Assembly: GCA_033085395.1 (NCBI GenBank)
Contig: JANQBS010000178.1
Location: forward strand, 20,408 to 84,407
Direction: 5' to 3'
Length of the DNA: 64,000 nucleotides
DNA from: Xanthoparmelia taractica
Taxonomy: Eukaryota > Ascomycota > Lecanoromycetes > Lecanorales > Parmeliaceae
Below the pieces are notes generated by a model. It searched no databases. It was not told where the DNA came from and saw only the letters and a program-made list of their open reading frames with translations. Numbering within the stretch: position 1 is the first letter of the stretch; every line of letters begins with the position of its first letter. This document shows positions 21,863 through 33,863 of the stretch, piece by piece. The position numbers and the translations under genes are program-made.

Positions 21863-23523
21863 ATGTCTTCACAAGGTACAAAACGACCTCGAGAAGAGGA
21901 AAATGCCACGGAGGCTTCACGCCCTCGCAAGCGCCCTGGAGGAGCTGCTCGTATTTCAAAAGCAGACTCAGAAGCCGTTCTGCGGAGGCAGCAGCAACGA
22001 GCAGAAGAAGACAGGCATGCGGCTGCTGCAAGAGGTGTAGAGGAAGTCGTGAGGCAACATTACAATGCAGTACCTCAGCGTGGGAGGGAATGGCGGAAAA
22101 CAGATAGCCGAATTAAGGGACTACGAAGCTTTAACAATTGGATCAAGAGCACCGTCATACATAAATTTTCGCCAAGCGAGCCTGGTAGAGAACCTGTACC
22201 GCTTCGCGTGTTGGATATAGGCTGCGGGAAAGGTGGCGATCTTGGCAAATGGCAGCAGGCACCGCAACCGGTCGAGCTCTATATAGGGATTGATCCGGCA
22301 GAGGTGTCGATTGAACAGGCAAGAGAGCGATTCCTACAAATGCGGTCAGGTGCCGGCAGGGGCGGTAGAGGTGGCAGAGGAGGTCGAGGAGGCTACCAAG
22401 GAGGGAGACCGCAGAGGACATTCGACGCGGAGTTCTTTGCAGAGGATGCCTTTACCTACTCTCTCGGAGACATACCTATCATACGCGAAGTTGGATTTGG
22501 GCCCGGTTCGCGTTGGGGCCCTGGTGGTGGCTTCGACGTCGTTTCAATGATGTTTTGCATGCACTACGCCTTTGAGAGCGAAGCAAAAGCCAAAGGAATG
22601 TTGGCAAATGTAGCTGGTAGCCTCAAGAAAAGGGGAAGATTCCTCGGGGTTGCACCAAACTCGGATGCCATCCGCTCAGGGGTTGAGGCTTTTCACAAGC
22701 GCCGAGCGAAAGCTGCGGAGAGTAGCCTTAATGGAAAGCCTGAGGTCACAACTCACGAAAAGAGCAACCCTGTGCCGAACCCAACTCCTTCCAGAGTACC
22801 AGTAACTTCTGGGCAGGAAACGCAAGCTCCATCATGGAAACGCAGAGCGGAAGATGAGGTGAATGGGCAACCGCCTGCGAAGAAGGTCGAGGTGTGCAAT
22901 GATCCGAGCTCAAAAACAGAGTCTGCAGCCGCTGTCAATGTTCTTACCGAGCCGCCCTCGGATCCCTCATTCAACGACGGGAAGGACGAAGCGAAGAAAC
23001 AGAAGCTGAGTGAGCGAGGTCCGGATTCTACTCTCCACGGGGACAAAGGTCATGCCGAGTCTAAGACTGAGTCCGGTCAATCCGAAGGTGACGAGCTGAA
23101 GGTGGCAGAATGGGGTAACAGCATATATCGGGTCCGCTTTCCCGGCGACACGCCCAGAGACGGCATCTTTCGTCCACCATATGGATGGAAATACAGCTAT
23201 TTCCTGGAAGAAGCCGTGGAAGAGATACCGGAATACGTGGTGCCGTGGGAAGCCTTTCGAGCGTATGGGATTGCCCTCCCAAGCTGACATCATGCCTAGC
23301 TAATTTCCGTCTCTATTGTAGTATTGCGGAGGACTACAACCTCGAGTTGCAGTACCGCAAACCCTTCACAGAAGTCTGGAGCGAAGAGAAAGACTCCCCT
23401 ATTTTTGGGCCTTTGAGCGAACGGATGGGAGTTAGGGGTCGAGATGCCGGACCTTTACTGGTTAGCGATGAAGAGATGGAGGCAGCAAGTAAGAAGGCGT
23501 TTTCTGCAATTGGGACTTTCTAA
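21863..23523 (+). CDS. abd1: mRNA cap guanine-N7 methyltransferase (Abd1)
   Basis: Exons join(21863..23262, 23322..23523) give 533 residues, with a 59-nt intron joining WEAFRA-IAEDYNLELQYRKPF. It transfers methyl from S-adenosylmethionine to N7 of the guanosine cap in the nucleus. The SAM-binding motif LDIGCGKGGD lies at 117-126, preceded by the substrate-contact segment RIKGLRSFNNWIKS; FDVVSMMFCMHYAFES and the C-terminal FTEVWSE block are typical. Two insertions are unusual: an RGG box (RGGRGGRGGRGG, about 165-178) within the Rossmann domain, and about 130 low-complexity Lys/Glu/Ser/Pro residues (about 282-410) before the last domain segment (NSIYRVRF). The N-terminus is basic and nuclear-signal-like (KRPREE, RPRKRP). 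The upstream frame is open, but ATG 21863 gives the natural MSSQGTKRP start. Confidence 0.94.
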
Positions 23524-23654
23524 CTGATCACACGCACAGGCTTCTATCATGCATTCTGCTTCTACAAAATCTAGCCGCACTGAGCTTCAGCAGCTTCAGT
23601 CATCTGGTTCCGACTTCCGAACTGAACCGAAAGTCAAGAAAACTAAACAGTTCG

Positions 23655-24415
23655 TTATTCCACCATTGATACCCAGAGTGAAATATTCGAGGCCCTCGGA
23701 TACTCGATCAAAGGATGCCGCAGTAGCATTTGAGGGCTCTGGTTTACGCTGCTATGAGACTGAAGGAGAGAAAGCCTTGGTAGACGAGACTCTAGGGTAA
23801 CCTCTACTGGGTGTACAATAATTGCGATTCCTCCCTCGGAAAATCCGAATCTCTTGAGGGCCATAGGTCGATTAGCGCGTGAAATAAGCCAGTGAATGAC
23901 TCCTAACCATACATCGACTTGAACCTCCATTGGCAATGCAGAAACACCTGCTAGTTGCTTGACATGGCTTCTCAAATCCCTGTCTAGAGTCCATAAGGCA
24001 CCGCTCAAGCAACCTTCATTGTGTTTCTGTCCTCAAAGTCGTCGACGGGCATTGAGCCCCGAGGCTTTCAACGAGTAGCTGCACCATTTCACCAGAGTCT
24101 TTTAGATACGGCTCGTATACCTCGAACTACTGCAATGGCGAGCAACAGTGCCGTTACAATCGTAAGCACTTTGCTGGTATCATGCTCGGAGGGAGTAATT
24201 CCCATGCTGGCCACGTGGTCACACAACGTATGAAATTTCTTGGCCCTGATGCCCTCTATTGCTGTCGCCACGGCTGCCCTGTTGAAATGGCATACTCTGG
24301 CTATTTTTCGGAGATCTTTCTCGTTGATTGGAGGAATCGACATGGATTTTTGATGCAGTATTGAGTCAAGAGCAAGACCCATTGCAGTTATACTGTACGA
24401 TTGGTGGTATGGCAT
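23655..24415 (-). CDS. Possible two-exon hypothetical gene or decayed gene
   Basis: Two minus-strand frames lie head to tail: 24415-24089 (108 codons, ending in a hydrophobic segment VLTIVTALLLAIAVV) and 24008-23655. They could be joined by a GTATAC donor in the AVVRG region and an AG near 24025, giving a continuous frame through HVKQLAGVSALPMEVQ. I recognise no family. The splice proposal is weak and the pair may be chance frames or a relic. A single-pass membrane protein is one reading. Confidence 0.22.
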
Positions 24416-25362
24416 GGCTTCTATCTTCAGCTGTTCATGCCGTTAATGGAGATTCGTAATTGAGCTGAAGGATACGTGGGAAACCTCAGGAGGGTAGAGA
24501 AGTCTTACCGAAGTAGCGAAATTGGAGAAACCCACCGACCCTTTTCTCAAAGCTCTGAAATCCAGTTGTCAAGGGCGACTTGATTATCACCAGAGGGACA
24601 ACCACACGGATTGCAGATGGAGAATCAAGCGATGAGAATCAAACGATCGGAATCAACAGAGGCAAGCACAATATCATGTGTTGCGAAGTGCATGCACCTC
24701 TGTCTGTCTTTGGATCGTGCAACAAAGTGCGGGCTTTGTCCTTTGTTGATTGGGTCCATCTTCAGCCTTTCATACATGGGCATTCTCGTCCATCATGCCA
24801 TTTTCCTCTCTTTCGTTCCTCCTTGTCCCTTCCCCTTCCCCCTTCTTCTTTTCCTACCTTTACTATCCTTACTTCTTTCCTGCATGGGGTAAAACACCTT
24901 TTTGTCCTACACCTTTTAGGGTACATCAAAGATCCTCCGCCTTCTGCAATCATTGCAGCACCCAGAACCTCAGATGAGGTACAAGTGTACTTGTCTAACA
25001 CTCTTTCCTCCTCGTCAATACATTGCAGGAATAATTTCAAGTCTACAGTGTTCTCCAACAAAAGGTTTTCACAGATACGTCTTGGCCTCATTGTGAGCTT
25101 AAAGACCGTACTAATCAACACCAAGTATCAAGCCGTTTAACACTATACGGCGTCATCATCCGAGAAGAGAGAAAGTGTCGAACCTCCGCTTTGCCGCAGT
25201 CCCGGAATAGGATAAAAGAGGTTCCTAGCTCTCATTGCCTCCCTGAAATAAACTTTTCTAACAAGTGCTTCAGCATCTTCTACCCACGTCCACGAGTACT
25301 TAATAATCCCTAGCTGTATCAACAGTCCCATTATGACATCCCAAGACTGAGTGGAGCAGAAG
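24416..25362. other. Intergenic region, no gene recognised
   Basis: Contains a pyrimidine-rich tract (about 24790-24880) and unsupported short frames on both strands. Confidence 0.4.
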
Positions 25363-26619
25363 ATGTTCGAACCTCAGGCATCTAGCTCTTCGTGTTCTCC
25401 CAATGGCATTGACCTAAGCGCCCCAAAGAAGACACAATTTGAGGAGCATGGGAGCAAAGTACCCAATGGACTCGACGACTTCCCTCCCAAGCTTGAGCAA
25501 ATTTCCCTAGAAGACCATGACAGCAATCACCCGGGCGAGCAGATGGGTGGTCACAATAATGGGCGTGCTTCCGAGCCGCTTCGAGCCAGTCCGTCTACAG
25601 AAATGGAGAAGAAATCAACCAACTTGACCACAAAATCATCTACCGAGCCAGATAATAACATTACCTCTTGTCGAAATGCCGTCCCTTCTGATATCAAAGG
25701 TCCACGATATTTCATCAAAAACCTTCTATCACTTGAAGGGCGAGATATCTTTCATGCCGTGGACAATGACCAGGCCTCCAGCGAGGTTTGCATTTGCGAA
25801 GACCGGAAGGCAAAATATACTCTATTTCGCTCTATGGACACTCTCGATCATGATTATGATCTCATCGAAGGCCAACGAGACGATGAGTTCCGCTGCCTTG
25901 TATACGCGTCTGATCCTAAGATTGACAATCCGAGAGTTGCTTTTCACTGCTACGAAGATCTACGGCGATATCACGCTCCTTCTAGTGAGCAAGTTTCTGA
26001 CAAATTAGTCCTCGCTAGATTCGTCCCTCTGGGCTGGTTACGCAAGAGTAGTTTGGAAGCCGGCAAGGACCCCACCTTGAAGCATATCACCAACTATGTA
26101 GTCCTATGGAATACATCGACGAAGCCTCATTCTCTCTGGATTTTTTACGACTCCTACCGCCCAGATTTCGACGGATGTGGTCGCCGCCGCAAGCTCGGCA
26201 AGCCGACATACTATAACGCAGAGGAGGACGATGAGTTTTGCCCCCAGGGGTGTGCCTTTCCTCTCGAGGAAAATACCGATCCAGATGAGGAGATCCCTGG
26301 TGGTATGGATGGAGTTCTCTACTACTATGGATATGATGATCCGTACGAAAATGAGCCTGATGACTATGAACTCGTCCGTCCCGTACCGGCCAAATCGCCT
26401 CTGCCTCTTGCCAACGACCCCCCTGGCGAGAGCCGAACCCGCAATCCGGGCTATTTCAACACTGACAAACCCTTTGATCTTGCCGTACTTGCCATGGATA
26501 TCAAGGAATGGGATGGAGGATCTGGCCTCGACCCTGCTTCGATGTACGATTGTCTTCGGGTTCTGCGCTTTCGTTTGGGAGATGCGCTACGAGCCAGACC
26601 GTGGGTCTCGACTGTCTGA
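25363..26619 (+). CDS. Hypothetical acidic protein
   Basis: 418 residues in one exon from ATG 25363 (the frame continues upstream only through a GTG). Family not recognised. Residues 1-105 are polar and probably disordered. A compact part follows, with FIKNLLSLEGRDIFHAVD, FRCLVYASDPKI and LVLARFVPLGWLRK. Then come ITNYVVLWNTSTKPHSLWIF and a strongly acidic tail with EEDDEFCPQG, DPDEEIPGG and a Tyr/Asp-rich patch. No signal peptide or membrane helix. The long intact frame and non-repetitive composition argue for a real gene. The mix of an ordered core with acidic low complexity fits a lineage-specific intracellular protein; function unknown. Confidence 0.7.
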   Translation: MFEPQASSSSCSPNGIDLSAPKKTQFEEHGSKVPNGLDDFPPKLEQISLEDHDSNHPGEQMGGHNNGRASEPLRASPSTEMEKKSTNLTTKSSTEPDNNITSCRNAVPSDIKGPRYFIKNLLSLEGRDIFHAVDNDQASSEVCICEDRKAKYTLFRSMDTLDHDYDLIEGQRDDEFRCLVYASDPKIDNPRVAFHCYEDLRRYHAPSSEQVSDKLVLARFVPLGWLRKSSLEAGKDPTLKHITNYVVLWNTSTKPHSLWIFYDSYRPDFDGCGRRRKLGKPTYYNAEEDDEFCPQGCAFPLEENTDPDEEIPGGMDGVLYYYGYDDPYENEPDDYELVRPVPAKSPLPLANDPPGESRTRNPGYFNTDKPFDLAVLAMDIKEWDGGSGLDPASMYDCLRVLRFRLGDALRARPWVSTV

Positions 26620-29134
26620 CTCACACCGGGCCCAAGTACGATTCCAACAAAGAAGACGCTGTCGTAGCGGACAAGCTTGGAATGCGGGGTAGGAGGAAAC
26701 AATGCTCATTCGATTTTTTTTCTTGTGTTGTTCGGAAGCATGCTAGATTGATGAACGGGATGCCTGTTGGTTGTATATCGGCTTTGCGATAGATAGACTC
26801 TCCCAACCCATTTTGCTCTCTCCTCCCTACTACAAATTGGCCTCTTTGTGGAACCCAGTGATCGAGCTTCCCGGCGCCTTCCACCCCGCTTCCCTTTCCT
26901 TTCAGCATTCATGAACCGCTCTCCCTCTTTTCTACCGCAGCGGGCCACTCGGACTTTCCATCCCGCCAGTATCTTCACATTAACACTGTATCCTCTCATA
27001 TTAGAAAAACACCAACACTTTTGTGCTACTTGCTAACACCGCTCAGCTTAATATTGATATATTATAGCACAGCCCAGCCCACTAATTTCAGACACGCATG
27101 GTTCGCAACACACTCAAATCAGTCTGCACCCGTGTTTATAATCAATTAGCCAGCCAGCCAGCCCAGCCCAGTCTTTCTTCTTTCTCAATCCACAGGCGGA
27201 ATGTTGATGCACGGTGTATCGAAACTATTTTTGATATCGATGTATGAGCACGCGTCATCTGCAAAGGACGTTGGATTGATTGATTGGTTGATTAATTATT
27301 TTGCTTTTCCATGGGTTTGTTGCGCGCATGGTATGGCGGGTTGGAATGATTGTGCGGGTTTTGCTTTTTACTACTTCTTGAAGGGATTAATGAAGGGATG
27401 AAGGAATGAATGAATGAATGGGTTGGGGTGCTCGATGATGGCTTTGTGGGCATGGCGTGCTATGCTTTGTTGGGGGGTGATGGATACATAAATTGAAAAA
27501 GGTGTCTTGCAATAGGAAATTGAATATAAGTTATCTTTTTCTTTTTCTTATTCTCAATCCAGCAGTCAGTCAGTCCACTTGGCCAACGAAGATGTATACG
27601 TCGTCGCCAACAACCGATTCGACAAAGAAAGAAAGAATATATACCAGGACCAAAAATTTCTTCCGGAGCCTTCACCAGACTGACTGACCTGGTACACATT
27701 AATCCTCAAAGGATTTAAAGTATCTGGCTGGATTCCCGACAAGCCTCATCCATCATCGACAAGCCCGGTCATGAATTCTCTCTCTTGTTTTACTTTACCA
27801 CCCTCGACCGAACGATCGACCGATTCCATTTACTACGTACGTACCAAAGACCCCTTTCGGGTGGATCCAATATCTCCATTCCATATACAATAATCATACT
27901 TAGAGGAAGATTTATCTCCGCATCGCGTCATGCAAGCCTGAAGCCCAAATGCAAAGTTTACTTCTTCCTCCGAAGGCATCGCAAATTCTTCGCCCCTCCC
28001 CCTCTCCCTCTCCCCGGCGATAACAGAGAGGACAGAGAAGCTGGTTGAGTATCTGAATTTTACACCTAGGTGCAAGGATTCGCACAATGAATGATATTGC
28101 AAACTGTCAAAGTAAGTACCCATTCCTCACCAAAACCCCCAATGTCTTTGTTTGGTAGAGAATTGGTGTCTCTGGGTGAGGAAGTCGTATTATGGATCAT
28201 GGCTTATTTGTTCGTTTGTTTGTGTGTTGTGTTGTGGTGTGGTGTGCTGTGGTATCGGATACGATTTTAAGAGGCTCTGATGAATTTGGAGGTTGTGATG
28301 CAGAGGTCAAATTTCAGATCTGTATTGTTAATGCTGTTACATACTGGTTTTTCAATTCGCGAACCTGTGTCATCAAGGCTGCAAGCCAGTTGTTTGGGCT
28401 CCAAACTCTTTGCCGCGGCTCGCTCGGGGTAAGTTAGAGGCGAGTTGAGCCAATAGAAGTACTTAACTATGCCGAACGTATCCATCCGCTGTGCCGCTCC
28501 CACCCCAACCAACCCTACCGAGTCCGCATCTACTTCACTGCCACCCCCGCTGAACTTTCCAATACCCCTGTCCAGCTGAGGCCCCCCTGCCGGTGATGCG
28601 GGAGGATTGTTACCCTCCGACCTACATACCGCGGGAGGATCTTTTGGGATGCAGAAGTCAGCCCCACGGATTTAAGAGGACGTATGTGTGCATGCGTCTG
28701 CTATGTTGGTTGTAACATGATTGATTGATTCATTCATTGCTATCTCGGTGACGCTACATGTCGTCGGCTTTACCGCTAGCCCAAGTGCTCCTTCATTCAT
28801 CTACCCGATCTCATTCAGCCTTGCTTCCTCATGCTGTCCAATCTCCCCTCAACCTCTTCTCCAAACCTTGACCGGAAGAGGTTTTCCTTTGCATTGCATT
28901 GCGTTGCATCGACAATTGAAAAAATTCAAGTGCTGGTGATAAGCAAGGGCGTTGGTGGTGGAGCAAAGACACTCGAACCGAGGCAGAGAATGTGCGCCGG
29001 CGGGGGTCTGCGTCAGGGTATCCATACGGCGTGTGTCCGGATTACTGGTGTCCTTTGGTTGAAGGTCGGGTTCACAATCTTCATGTGATCATTACAAATC
29101 AGTCATGGCATCCCATGTCGTAATCACCGTCTTC
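26620..29134. other. Intergenic region with simple sequence, no gene recognised
   Basis: 2.5 kb. It contains CAGC/CAGCC runs near 27150, GAAT repeats near 27405-27420 and GTGTT repeats near 28220-28250. Short frames have no recognisable content. Confidence 0.4.
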
Positions 29135-29773
29135 TCAGTAGTAATAGTCGTCATCCTTGGCCGACACAGGCAGCACACCCCTGGACCCGACGCTGTGGTA
29201 GGCGGGTCGCTTGGATCGGCGCTCTCGCTCCTTCATGTCCGCCTCGTACAGGCTCCCTCGGCCGGAGTGAGAGTGCTTCTCGCGTCGGGACGATGACGGC
29301 GGCAGTGCGGTCTCAAGCAGGGGCTTGCGAATGTATCGGGGTTCCTGTGGGCGTCGGTGTTCAAAGGTGGGCTGGATCACTTTGGGTGGGAGACGGTGTT
29401 TCTCATCGGAGCTGGGGGCAGGGACCTTTCGGCGTATGCGAAGGCCGCGTTCCATGGCCTTGAGCAAGTCCCGGACGACGGCGCAGTCGGCTGGGATCTC
29501 TATCTGCACTCTGTGGTTGTCCTCGAGGTCGACTACGGAGAATGTCTGGCCGGCTTTGTTGAAGACGTATTGGGAGACGTCGAGGGCACGCTGGTGACCT
29601 TTGGAGCAGAGGGTACCGCCTTTGCGATGGACGTCATAAGGGTGTGCGCAGGTGGAGCAGTGAGAGGCGTGTCGGGCGAATGCTTTCATGACATAGAGCT
29701 CGTCGTCGTGGGGTAGACGCAAGTAGGTGGCGGGGATGGGCGCGAAGCCTACTTGGCGGGATGGGGAAGCCAT
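29135..29773 (-). CDS. Conserved-looking small protein with a C2CH zinc-finger-like motif
   Basis: 212 residues, single exon, from ATG 29773. Residues 39-60 hold Cys39-x2-Cys42-x13-Cys56-x3-His60 in a context (HASHCSTC, YDVHRKGGTLCSKGH) that looks like a small metal-binding knuckle. It is followed by RALDVSQYVFNKAGQTFSVV and a hydrophobic-basic segment, then an Arg/Ser-rich tail. From memory, similar short proteins with HCxxC and KGGTLC segments recur in filamentous ascomycetes with no known function. The frame continues upstream to an earlier non-family start at 29878, in tyrosine-rich sequence; the later ATG gives the better N-terminus. Confidence 0.7.
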   Translation of the reverse strand: MASPSRQVGFAPIPATYLRLPHDDELYVMKAFARHASHCSTCAHPYDVHRKGGTLCSKGHQRALDVSQYVFNKAGQTFSVVDLEDNHRVQIEIPADCAVVRDLLKAMERGLRIRRKVPAPSSDEKHRLPPKVIQPTFEHRRPQEPRYIRKPLLETALPPSSSRREKHSHSGRGSLYEADMKERERRSKRPAYHSVGSRGVLPVSAKDDDYYY

Positions 29774-31310
29774 TGTGGGTTTGTTGTTGTGTGGTTGTGG
29801 GGAAATTGATGGGGTTGAGGTGTAGTAGTAGTAAGTCGTCTTGGTGTATTGGGGAGACACGTTGAGAGTCGGCGACACTGAGCTGTTTAAATAGAAAGAG
29901 GTCGATGTAGTTCAGAGACAATGATGAAAAAGATAACAGTGAGTGATGTCACGGAATCCTTTATGACGATGAGAAGGATTGAGTATAAGAGGTTGTGTTT
30001 CGAGACAAGGTGGTTGTTGTTGTTGGTGAAAAGGAAAGGATCGATGGGCGAAACAAGATTTACCTTGTTCGACGCCGCCGTGCCTTGTGTTTGCGGGTTG
30101 AAAGATGTTAGAAGAAGAAGAAGAATGCAGGAGAGATGAGGGCGATTGAAGAGTCTTTATAAGGATGAGGAAACCAGATGCCAATTGATGCCTGTTGACC
30201 TAAAGAATTGCTTAGCTTCGGAGTCATAGGCATCCATGGAGCTATGCACGAAACCATCAACACGCCAGATGGATACTAAAATGGGCAAGTTGAAGTCAGC
30301 TGTCACTTGTGATTGGGTGAATTGCTGCCTTGCATCTGGCTCGTTCCGTCATCCGGTTGACGAACTCTGGGCGCTCAGCCTTGTGAGATGTGGCTTTGCT
30401 CAGCTTGCGTTGACCCTCTTGCGCCGTGAAGATGCATAAGCCGACAAGGCTGACGAGAGGTCATCTCTCCGAGTAATGAAAGCGGTAAATGGTAATTGTG
30501 GCGGTCCTGTGGTGGTGGCAGTGGATGTGAATATGAAGCAAAATAATAATATGTGTGTGGAATTGATTTCAGCAATTGCATTGCTGCGCCCACTTTTGAT
30601 TTGCGGGCATGTTGTGGTTTGTGATGAAGACATATTATTTTGTGACTCTTCAGAGACACCAAAAAAGAATAGTAAAATGAAAAGTAAAAAGAAAAGTAAT
30701 CAAAAAATCATAATGCCGATTGAAAAGATGGGAGGGTCCATCGCTCCAACGCTAATCCTATAAGCGAGACAGACTAAAATATAATAGTACTAGTGTAACA
30801 GTACTATATACCGCTTTGGGAGTGGCTTGGGCTGTGTAGGGCTGTTAGGGTGGTATCCCGCTGACTGCGCAATCATGCCAGGTTGATCGAGAGGCAGACT
30901 CGACCCCCATCAACTCTGCATACACCATACATCATCTCACACACAGCCGATAAGCGCTCTCCCTCCATCTCCAATTCTACACAATAACAACATACTGCCA
31001 CACGCCACTCATCCTGCCGACTCTGCCACACTGAGACTGCTAATCGTCAGCACTTTCTTTGCTCTTTTTTTTTTCTACACCCTCACTGCACCATACTATC
31101 CCGCTTTGTCTGGCTCTAGAATGCCTCAAAGCTCGTTTAATGCCTCAAAGTGTGCCTCTCCAACCTTGATTGTCTGTCTACTCCCTCCTTATCTCCTCAA
31201 TCCCCGGAAAGAACCGACAGCCTTCGGCACGCCTGTTCGTCTATTCATCTTTAGCGAGGTAGGGTCCGGCATCTGGAGCAGAAGACGTGTCAGCATCTGG
31301 CAACCCCCTG

Positions 31311-31386
31311 TGTTGGTGCCCATACCCTCTGTTGGCGCCCATACCGTGTGTTGGCGCCCATACCGTGTGTTGGCGCTCATACCGTG
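31311..31386. repeat. Four tandem copies of a 19-bp unit
   Basis: The unit is TGTTGGCGCCCATACCGTG. The second and third copies are identical to it; the first and fourth carry a few changes. Nineteen is not a multiple of three, so it is not a protein repeat. Confidence 0.9.
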
Positions 31387-33840
31387 TATTCGGTGAGTAC
31401 AATGGTGGTAGCCGTGGCCCAATGCTGTCCAGAGATGGTGGCCAACGCTCTAGGCTTTGAAACAGTGTACACCTTTCCTCGAGGCTGTTGCTTGATAATC
31501 CAACTCTTGCATCCTTCTCATTTTTTACCCAACATCTTCAATGTCCTCAGCCTTGTCGAATAAGAGAAAAATTTGTTGGACATGCGTCATCAGTGAACAT
31601 ATGTTCGTCAGCTGCCATCGTGGCCGTGCTTACCCCAGCTTTTCCAAACTTATGGCTGCAGTGCATGACGAGGCCTCAAATCATCCTCCCGAAGGGATCC
31701 AATGCATGAGCTTATTACCTGACGCCCGGTTTGTACCGTGCCACACCAACCTTGGCAACAAGTGTTATCTTCCAGGCATCCATTTGCCTTCCCCATGGAA
31801 CGCCATCTGTTAAGAGGCACTCACCAAGTCCACCGGATCATTTTGCTCCGATGGGCAACAACCATGAACGTGTCTCGTTGTGCCGTCAGCCTTCAGCATC
31901 CAAGACTAAGCGGCACGACAAATCCGATGGCAATCAATTGTTTGTAGACTGGCGTGACCCAAATGCTTTTCCTTACAGAAGCACCGTCATCACTGACTAT
32001 GCTTAGAAACCAAAAGACAATCTCTCACCCACCTTTATGAAGACGAGGTAGATTGAACAGCAAGCTTTGCGGATGGCCTTGACATTGCCACAAGGATCCT
32101 ATCGTATGATATTGAACCAGAACGGGTCGGAACTCATCTGAGACTTCCTGAAGGCGAGTATTACACTCAACCGAATTGTCTCGTAGCACATCCATTACTT
32201 GTGCCATTTCTGGAAGTCTCTTTCGTCTCAGTTGTGAGCCGTCTGGATGGAAGCGAGAATGACGCCTCGTCTCACTCCGAATCAGTGATCTGAAAGCGTG
32301 CGCTTTTGACAAGACAGGGTTTCAGGCGAACCAGCATAATCTAGCAGAGGTAAGTTGCACTCAACACTGCTGACGCAACGGCCCAGAAACAATAGCCTGC
32401 GACACTCTCTGTCTTGTCCCCCGTATTGAAAGCCCTTGGCCGGGCACGAGATCAATATTTCGGTCTCCACCATTGCCTTACTCCGGTTCGTGACCTTTGG
32501 AAAAAGGCTTCGAATATCCCGGCACAGTAGCCTTGCTACGACAGCCGGATTTGATGTTGAAAGGCTGGCTGCATTTCATATAGGTGCCCTGCATTATTCT
32601 GAACACTGGACGACTTACTTGCAGCCTGATGCACGCAAAAATAGTTTGATTGCCCCATCTGAATCTCAGCTATTCTGCCCCGGGGGCCTGCCTTCCGGAT
32701 ATCAACATGTCATGCGGTAGAGCTTATCAGATATGGGGCCCTCGCCTGGCAGCGAGGCTACCGCGAAGGCACTCGGCTTTATATTGCAGATACTTTCTGC
32801 AATGTACATGCCCATAGTGCCACCAGCCAGGCTTTAGTTCAACTGTTTACGGGTTCCCGCATGCTCCCAGTTCAAAGGTAGTGCACCTCTATACCATGCT
32901 CCTACCAAATACGTTCCTACCCACATCATCTCCGACAATGGTAGAATCAATCGCTGCCCAGCGTGATCATTCTCGCTTTATGATAGCCCATATTATCTCT
33001 AAAGTCAAAGATCAAGGCTCTATACCTTTTTTCCCCATACATCAAGTCTCCTCGACTCCAAACCCGGCTCAACACTGTGCAAGCTTCGACCGGCTTTTAT
33101 CCTCCAAGCTTCAAGAGTCGGATTCGGAATGCCGTGGACGCTTAATCTGCGGAAATCAGAAGCATATCCTAGCGCAATTTGCGGCATCACGCTGCGTGCA
33201 ACGCTGGCATATTCAGAGCACTACTCCTTCTTCAGCTTCTCTTCCCTGCATCAATTCTCAACTCAAGTAAAAAGAAAAAGTATCGAATTCTCATAGATCA
33301 ATGCCTACTTTTCTCCCCTATACTCCCCGATCTAAGCATACCACCTACCCATAAACATCCCAACCTCGCCATCGCCATCGCAGAACTCGACTCCGGCCCT
33401 GCCCGGAATGCCGCATCCACAGACGCAACAGCCTTCCTTCGGACCGTAATCAGTGTCCTGCCCAGCAAATACTCCCCTCATCCTCTACACCGCGCTCAGC
33501 AGCAGGCCTCGTGATCCTCCTCCTACCACCCCTACCCCTACCCCCCGTTCTAGCTGCATCCGCACCCGCACCCGCACTCGCAACACCAACCCCCAGCGCC
33601 GCCGTAAACTCCCTCCCTTCTTGTGCACCTTATCCCATCTTATCCCTCTCAATCATCCATCCGACTCACTCCTCAAAAACCCCCTCTGTCCCCCCTCCCC
33701 CTTCCTTCCGGCACTTTAATTCAATCACCTCAGCTATCCTCCCCATCCCATCCATCCATCGCGACACACGGCTGCGAACCCATTCCATCCTATCCCATTC
33801 GATTCCATTCCGTTCCATCTTACCATCGATGCAGCCAGCT

Positions 33841-33863
33841 CATTCCATTCCATTCCATTCCAT
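33841..33863. repeat. (CATTC)n pentanucleotide repeat
   Basis: Four and a half clean copies, with degenerate copies (CCATC, CCATT) spreading over about 33780-33920. Confidence 0.85.

Noticed and set aside
31106..31396. A small open frame spanning the 19-bp tandem repeats
   Set aside because: The repeat unit is not a multiple of three, and the frame lacks any recognisable content or splice partner.
31400..33280. Possible transposon or gene relic
   Set aside because: Several short frames exist on both strands but none matches a transposase, reverse transcriptase or other family that I can recognise, and no terminal repeats were found.
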